From positions 1 through 7,409 of the forward strand of contig JAHIVS010000653.1 of assembly GCA_018816605.1 (NCBI GenBank): a stretch of DNA of 7,409 bases. The letters are read 5' to 3'. The notes below the pieces were generated by a model. The model was not told the DNA's origin. It did no database searches and was given only the letters and a program-made list of their open reading frames with translations. The position numbers and the translations under genes are program-made. Shown one piece after another: positions 1-7,409 of the stretch. The DNA is from Pseudomonadota bacterium (GTDB lineage Bacteria > Desulfobacterota > Desulfobacteria > Desulfobacterales > Desulfobacteraceae). Each line of letters opens with the position of its first letter. The first letter of the stretch is position 1.

Positions 1-807
1 TATGATATGGAAGTGGGGGCCGGCACATTTCATCCCACAACCCTGTTGAAAGCCCTTGGCCCGGAACCCTGGAAGGTGGCCTATGTGCAGCCGTCCAGAA
101 GACCCACCGACGGCAGGTATGGGGAAAACCCCAACCGGCTTCAGCATTATTATCAATACCAGGTTATTTTGAAACCCTCTCCTTCCGATGTGCAGCAATT
201 GTACCTGGATTCTCTCAAAGTGCTGGGGGTGGATCCCCTGGAACACGATATCCGATTTGTGGAGGATGACTGGGAATCCCCAACCCTGGGCGCCTCGGGC
301 CTTGGATGGGAGGTGTGGCTGGACGGTATGGAAGTCAGCCAGTTCACCTATTTCCAGATGACGGGCTCGGTGGAGGTCAATCCCATACCCGTGGAACTGA
401 CCTATGGGCTGGAACGGATCTGCATGTACCTGCAGGGGGTGGACAATGTGTTTGACCTGAAATGGAATGATACGATCACCTATCGGGATGTCTACCACCA
501 GCAGGAGGTGGAGCAGTCCACCTACAATTTTGAAGTGGCGGATGTGGATCTTTTGTTTGATTTGTTTACAAAATATGAGGCAGAGGCCCACCGAATCGTC
601 GCCAAAGGGCTTGTGATTCCCGCCTATGAATATTGCCTTAAATGTTCCCATACCTTTAACCTGCTGGATGCCAGGGGTGCCATCAGTGTGACGGAAAGAA
701 CCGGGTATATAAAAAGGATACGGGATATTGCCCGGGTGGCTTCCCAGGCCTATCTTTCCCAGAGGCAGGAATTGGGGCATCCGTTATTGAACCCAGGGAG
801 GGCTTAG
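1..807 (+). CDS. glyQ: Glycyl-tRNA synthetase alpha subunit, 5'-truncated by the window edge
   Basis: This is the catalytic alpha subunit of the heterotetrameric (alpha2-beta2) class II glycyl-tRNA synthetase, which activates glycine with ATP in the cytoplasm for charging of tRNA-Gly. The reading frame is open from base 1, so the ATG at 7 is internal: the residues around it (DMEVGAGT) match a stretch about 30 residues into E. coli GlyQ, and roughly that much N-terminus lies outside the window. Diagnostic GlyQ segments follow in order: [20 protein letters not shown], then [50 protein letters not shown], and near the C-terminus [15 protein letters not shown]. The stop is TAG at 805-807. glyS begins 5 bp downstream, and its ribosome binding site lies within the last codons of glyQ, so the two subunits are almost certainly co-translated in equal amounts. 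No internal lesion is seen. Confidence 0.98.
   Translation, partial: YDMEVGAGTFHPTTLLKALGPEPWKVAYVQPSRRPTDGRYGENPNRLQHYYQYQVILKPSPSDVQQLYLDSLKVLGVDPLEHDIRFVEDDWESPTLGASGLGWEVWLDGMEVSQFTYFQMTGSVEVNPIPVELTYGLERICMYLQGVDNVFDLKWNDTITYRDVYHQQEVEQSTYNFEVADVDLLFDLFTKYEAEAHRIVAKGLVIPAYEYCLKCSHTFNLLDARGAISVTERTGYIKRIRDIARVASQAYLSQRQELGHPLLNPGRA
795..802 (+). promoter_or_regulatory. Ribosome binding site of glyS, inside the end of glyQ
   Basis: The purine run AGGGAGGG lies in the last codons of glyQ, 10 bases before the TTG at 813. It supports TTG as the glyS start. The next in-frame methionine codons lie well inside the conserved N-terminal region of GlyS and would remove the EIGCEEIPAGYI motif. Confidence 0.75.
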
Positions 808-812
808 ATAAA

Positions 813-2888
813 TTGAATACACTTTTAATTGAAATCGGCTGTGAAGAGATTCCGGCAGGCTATATTATCCCTGCACTGACGGCATTTAAGGCAAATATTC
901 TGGACGCATTGACAAAGGCCCGTATCAACCATGGCCAAGCAAAGATTCTGGGGACCCCCAAGCGCCTTGTGCTCATGGTTGCAAATGTGGCAGATACCCA
1001 GAATCCGTTTACCGCAACCCTATCCGGCCCCCCTGAACGGGTGGGGTTTGATGAAAAGGGTGCCCCCACCCTTGCTGCCCAAAAATTTGCAGAAAAAGCA
1101 GGTATCCGGGTGGAGGATATCATTTTGGCGGATACGGACAAGGGGCGGTACCTGACGGCAGTGGTAAAAGAAAGTTGTGAGCCGTCTTTGACCATCATTG
1201 AACAGATGATGCCCAAGCAGATTCTTGATATACCTTTTCCCAAAAGCATGCGATGGGGAAGTCTTTCCATAAGTTTTGCACGGCCGATTATCTCCCTTGT
1301 GGGAATGCTGGGCGGCCAGGTGCTTGATTTTTCCGTGGGAAACATCCACGCTTCCAACCAAATTTTTGGTCACAGGTTCATGAATCCCCATCCACTGACC
1401 ATTGAAAGGGCCGATGATTATGAAGCCCTCATGGCATCGGCCAATGTTATTGTTGATATTGACAAAAGAAAGCAGATGCTGGCAGATGCCATCCAGTCCC
1501 TGGCCAAACAACACGACAGCCATGTTCTTGATGATCCGGCTCTGGTGGATACCGTGGCCAATCTGGTGGAATACCCCTATCCTGTGGTCGGCCGCTTTGA
1601 CGACCAGTTTTTGGGGGTGCCCGATGAAGTGCTGATCACCGCCATGCGGGAGCACCAGAAATATTTTGCCCTGGTGGATGAAAATAAAAAACTCAAGCCG
1701 TTGTTCATTGCCGTAAACAACACCCTGGCAAAGGATATGGATCTTGTGGCCAGGGGCCATGAAAAGGTGTTGCGCGCAAGGCTTTCCGATGCCAAATTCT
1801 TCTATGAAGCCGATTGTGAATCCAGCCTGGATGCATTTAGTGAAAAATTAAAGAAGGTGACCTTCCAGGCACAATTGGGATCTGTCTATGAAAAGACCCA
1901 GCGCATTGGGGTTCTGGCTGGGTATCTGGCAGAGGCTTCGGCCTATGCAGACAAGGAAAGTCTTAAAACCAAGGTGGCCCGGGCCGCCATGATCTGCAAA
2001 TCCGACCTGGTCAGCCAGGTGGTGATTGAGTTCACCAAACTCCAGGGATTCATCGGCCGGGCCTATGCCATAAAGGGCGGGGAAAATGCCGATGTGGCAG
2101 ATGCCATTGAACAGCATTACCGGCCGGTCCAGTCCGGGGGGGATCTGCCGGAAAACCCCACGGCGGCATTGCTGGCCATTGCCGACAAACTGGACACCAT
2201 CTGCGGCTGTTTCTCCCTTGGTCTGATTCCAACGGGCGGGGCCGACCCATATGCCCTGCGTCGCCTGGGAATCGGCATCCTTCAGATCCTCCAGGCAGAA
2301 AATCTGGTTCTTTCCCTGGCAGGCCTCATTGAAATGGGGGTGGCCGGCTTTGTGGCAGATACAGCAAAAAAGAAGGTGATCTCAGCCCAGGTAAAGGAAT
2401 TTCTCCAAAACAGGATGGTCAATATCATGACCGACCGGGGATTTTCAAAGGAGGCCGTGAACTCAGCTTTGGCCGCATCTTTTGACAATATTCCCGATGT
2501 GCATTTGCGGGTAAAAGCCCTGGACAGCCTGAGACAGGCACCGGATTTCGAACCCCTTGCCATTACCTTTAAACGGGTGGAGAATATCCAGAAAAAGGCC
2601 GGTGACCTTGGGGCCCGGGAGGTGAATATGGCCCTGTTCGAGTATCCGGCAGAAACCAATTTGTTTGAGGCCTGCACAAACGTCGCCTCAATGGTTGAAT
2701 CTTTGATAGAAAAAGGCGATTATGATGGTGCCTTAAAAGAGATTGCCACCCTGAGACCCCTGGTGGATAAGTTGTTTGATGATGTAATGGTGTTTGCCGA
2801 TGATGAGGCCGTCAAAAATAACAGGATGGCCCTTCTGGCATTTGTATCCGGCCTGTTTAAGAACATTGCCGATTTTTCAATGATATAA
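813..2888 (+). CDS. glyS: Glycyl-tRNA synthetase beta subunit (TTG start)
   Basis: This is the beta subunit of two-subunit glycyl-tRNA synthetase, which binds tRNA-Gly and is needed together with GlyQ for aminoacylation. Its 691 residues match the usual length of about 690. The conserved N-terminal motif EIGCEEIPAGYI is at residues 7-18. Next come GTPKRL (47-52), FPKSMRWGS (142-150), GHRFMNP (186-192), VEYPYPVVG (252-260), FLGVPDEVLITAMREHQKYF (266-285), RARLSDAKFFYEAD (321-334) and GGADPYALRR (475-484). The last approximately 110 residues correspond to the DALR-like anticodon-binding domain. The start is TTG at 813, chosen because the motif begins six residues later and a good ribosome binding site precedes it. 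The ORF ends with a TAA followed immediately by a second in-frame TAA (2889-2891), a tandem stop. It follows glyQ by 5 bp in the usual glyQS operon. A long palindrome lies 23 bp past the stop. Confidence 0.98.
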   Translation: MNTLLIEIGCEEIPAGYIIPALTAFKANILDALTKARINHGQAKILGTPKRLVLMVANVADTQNPFTATLSGPPERVGFDEKGAPTLAAQKFAEKAGIRVEDIILADTDKGRYLTAVVKESCEPSLTIIEQMMPKQILDIPFPKSMRWGSLSISFARPIISLVGMLGGQVLDFSVGNIHASNQIFGHRFMNPHPLTIERADDYEALMASANVIVDIDKRKQMLADAIQSLAKQHDSHVLDDPALVDTVANLVEYPYPVVGRFDDQFLGVPDEVLITAMREHQKYFALVDENKKLKPLFIAVNNTLAKDMDLVARGHEKVLRARLSDAKFFYEADCESSLDAFSEKLKKVTFQAQLGSVYEKTQRIGVLAGYLAEASAYADKESLKTKVARAAMICKSDLVSQVVIEFTKLQGFIGRAYAIKGGENADVADAIEQHYRPVQSGGDLPENPTAALLAIADKLDTICGCFSLGLIPTGGADPYALRRLGIGILQILQAENLVLSLAGLIEMGVAGFVADTAKKKVISAQVKEFLQNRMVNIMTDRGFSKEAVNSALAASFDNIPDVHLRVKALDSLRQAPDFEPLAITFKRVENIQKKAGDLGAREVNMALFEYPAETNLFEACTNVASMVESLIEKGDYDGALKEIATLRPLVDKLFDDVMVFADDEAVKNNRMALLAFVSGLFKNIADFSMI

Positions 2889-2911
2889 TAAATCGGGGTA
2901 ACAGATTGGGG

Positions 2912-2976
2912 TTGGGGTCAGGCTTGGGTAGTTGGGTTATTGAAACAATAACCCAACTACCCAAGCCTGACCCCAA
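2912..2976. repeat. Perfect 31-bp inverted repeat (long hairpin) between glyS and the next operon
   Basis: The left arm at 2912-2942 and the right arm at 2946-2976 are exact reverse complements over 31 bp, separated by AAA. The arms begin TTGGGGTCAGGCTTGG and contain an internal 8-base period (TTGGGTAG, TTGGGTTA, TTG). As RNA this would be a very stable hairpin. No T-tract follows (the next bases are GCTCTTTCCC), so it does not look like a standard intrinsic terminator. The outer end, GGGGTCAGGCTTG with complement CAAGCCTGACCCC, resembles from memory the GGGGTCAGG palindromes scattered in proteobacterial genomes near REP-associated tyrosine transposases. That link is an inference. It could instead stabilise the glyS 3' end or act as a transcription attenuator. 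The 129-bp spacer contains nothing else recognisable apart from G-rich bases left of the hairpin and C-rich bases to its right. Confidence 0.9.
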
Positions 2977-3243
2977 GCTCTTTCCCATTTCCCCAAACCC
3001 CTAGAAAGGAATATTTTATGGCAGGTTATGATCCTGAAAAGGACAAAATGGTTAAAGAATGGAAAAATGAGGACACAGGACTTTTGATCTCCATCCAGCA
3101 GTACGGGGATGGCGAGCCAAAGGTCCAGATCGGGCCCAGAATTCTTAAGAAAAAGGACGGATCCGACAGAGCGCCTTCCAAGGCCGGTCGTCTTTCCGTT
3201 GAAGATATCGATTGGATCTACAGCATTATTGACGAGGTAAAGG

Positions 3244-6629
<3,386 letters not shown>

Positions 6630-6648
6630 ATTGCGGACACAAATCAAC

Positions 6649-6653
6649 GGAGG
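6649..6653 (+). promoter_or_regulatory. Strong ribosome binding site before a 13-codon ORF
   Basis: GGAGG lies 8 bases before the ATG at 6662, an ideal Shine-Dalgarno match and the best in the window. It serves the short ORF at 6662-6703 rather than the permease ATG at 6705, which lies 51 bases away and has no clear site of its own. Confidence 0.6.
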
Positions 6654-6661
6654 TGTTATTC

Positions 6662-6703
6662 ATGATCCCTGCTGCATTCCAACCGGCACGGCTTGTCGAC
6701 TAG
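6662..6703 (+). CDS. Possible 13-codon leader ORF upstream of the TauE/SafE-like permease
   Basis: The ORF reads MIPAAFQPARLVD and ends with TAG at 6701-6703, one base before the permease ATG at 6705. It has a strong, well-spaced ribosome binding site (GGAGG at 6649-6653), whereas the permease start has none that I can see. The arrangement suggests translation of the short ORF followed by re-initiation at the permease start. It has no run of rare or repeated amino-acid codons typical of attenuator peptides. The alternatives are that the permease really begins at 6662 and a one-base frameshift, natural or from sequencing, separates the two frames, or that the ORF is incidental. Confidence 0.4.
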   Translation: MIPAAFQPARLVD

Positions 6704-6704
6704 C

Positions 6705-7409
6705 ATGGAAACACTATTTTTGATCTATTCCGTCCTGGTTGTTTTTCTGGCCGGATTTGTCAGGGGATACAGCGGGTTCGGCGCCTCCATGATCCTGGTG
6801 CTGGGCCTTTCCCTGGTGTATTCCCTATCCGATATTGTTCCGGCCATTTTATTGATGGAAGTGTTGGCCAGTTGCTATCTGCTGCCCAGGATCTTCAAGG
6901 ATGTGGATTGGTCATCCCTGTCCTATCTAGTGATGGGCATTGTGGCTGGCACGCCCATGGGGGGGTATCTGCTTTCCAATCTGCCGGACCCGTATATGCG
7001 CATTGCCGTGTCCGTGATCGTTCTTTTGCTCATCCCCCTTCTGTGGAAAGGAACCACCTTCAGCGCCATGCCCGGCAAACCCCTTACCATTTTAACCGGC
7101 ATTCTCTCGGGCATTCTTAACGGTGCTGCCGCCATTGGCGGCCCGCCGGTGGTGGTGTTTTATTTTTCTTCTCCCAGGGGAACCCATATTTCACGGGCAT
7201 CCCTGATTGCCTTTTTTTTGGCGACCGACCTGATTGCATCGGGTGTTTGCGCCATAAACGGGCTGATCACCTCCCATACCTTTTCTTTGATCGGCCTTTT
7301 TGTTATTCCCTTGTTGTGCGGTATTGCCTTGGGGAGCCGGTCCTATTTTAAAACAGATCCTGAAATTTTCAGAAAACGGGTTTTATTTTTATTACTGCTG
7401 ATGGCCATA
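6705..7409 (+). CDS. TauE/SafE-family membrane permease, 3'-truncated by the window edge
   Basis: The frame opens at ATG 6705 and stays open to the last base, giving 235 residues. This is most of the family's usual length of about 250. TauE/SafE (DUF81) proteins are inner-membrane permeases implicated in transport of anions such as sulfite, sulfonates or sulfoacetate. Both halves of the protein carry the family's glycine-rich motifs: AGFVRGYSGFGASMI (16-30) in the first span and GILSGILNGAAAIGGPPVVV (132-151) in the middle. Successive hydrophobic stretches fit about seven to eight spans: roughly 5-38, 43-62, 72-91, 97-114, 125-153, 165-185, 192-212 and 225-235. An in-frame stop at 6663-6665 limits any upstream extension; TTG at 6693 is the only other possible start seen. 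The ligand is unknown. Uptake or export of a sulfur compound would suit a sulfur-metabolising host, but that is speculation. Confidence 0.88.
   Translation, partial: METLFLIYSVLVVFLAGFVRGYSGFGASMILVLGLSLVYSLSDIVPAILLMEVLASCYLLPRIFKDVDWSSLSYLVMGIVAGTPMGGYLLSNLPDPYMRIAVSVIVLLLIPLLWKGTTFSAMPGKPLTILTGILSGILNGAAAIGGPPVVVFYFSSPRGTHISRASLIAFFLATDLIASGVCAINGLITSHTFSLIGLFVIPLLCGIALGSRSYFKTDPEIFRKRVLFLLLLMAI

Noticed and set aside
1020..1760. A 246-codon open frame on the - strand opposite glyS
   Set aside because: It is antisense to conserved GlyS motifs, has no recognisable domain and no convincing ribosome binding site.
2912..2990. The glyS hairpin as a standard Rho-independent terminator
   Set aside because: The stem is much longer than usual, and the bases after it are mixed C and T without a T-run. 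Reading in the other direction, no T-run is seen either, and no convergent gene is present.
6662..7409. The TauE/SafE-like gene as a pseudogene
   Set aside because: The frame from 6705 is intact to the window end with both glycine-rich motifs, and starting at METLFLIYSV suits a family whose first span begins at the N-terminus. A frameshift near the start remains possible but unproven.

Overview
This window is a compact, one-directional bacterial gene cluster in which every supported gene lies on the + strand. The separate alpha and beta subunits of glycyl-tRNA synthetase, the moderate GC content and the protein sequences suggest a Gram-negative proteobacterium. My best guess is a sulfate-reducing deltaproteobacterium (Desulfobacterota, Desulfobacteraceae-like). 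That placement is inferred from remembered protein similarity, not from a search.

Region by region: 1-2888 holds glyQ (5' end outside the window) and glyS, which together encode the two-subunit glycyl-tRNA synthetase. Bases 2889-3017 form a short intergenic spacer dominated by a perfect 31-bp inverted repeat with a 3-nt centre. From 3018 to 6629 four genes are packed with overlapping ends: an unrecognised 85-residue protein, a nucleoside phosphorylase-family enzyme, NAD+-dependent DNA ligase (ligA), and a LysE/RhtB-type exporter. After a 75-bp gap that holds a very short ORF with a strong ribosome binding site, a TauE/SafE-type membrane permease begins at 6705 and runs off the right edge.

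The genes are mostly housekeeping: tRNA charging, nucleoside salvage, and sealing of DNA nicks, followed by two membrane transporters. The overlaps suggest a translationally coupled operon from about 3018 to 6629. Nothing shows that the products share one pathway. I see no mobile element with a transposase, no CRISPR array, no tRNA or rRNA, and no clear undescribed multi-gene system. The items most worth a second look are the long palindrome after glyS, the unknown 85-residue protein, and the 13-codon ORF just before the TauE-like gene.
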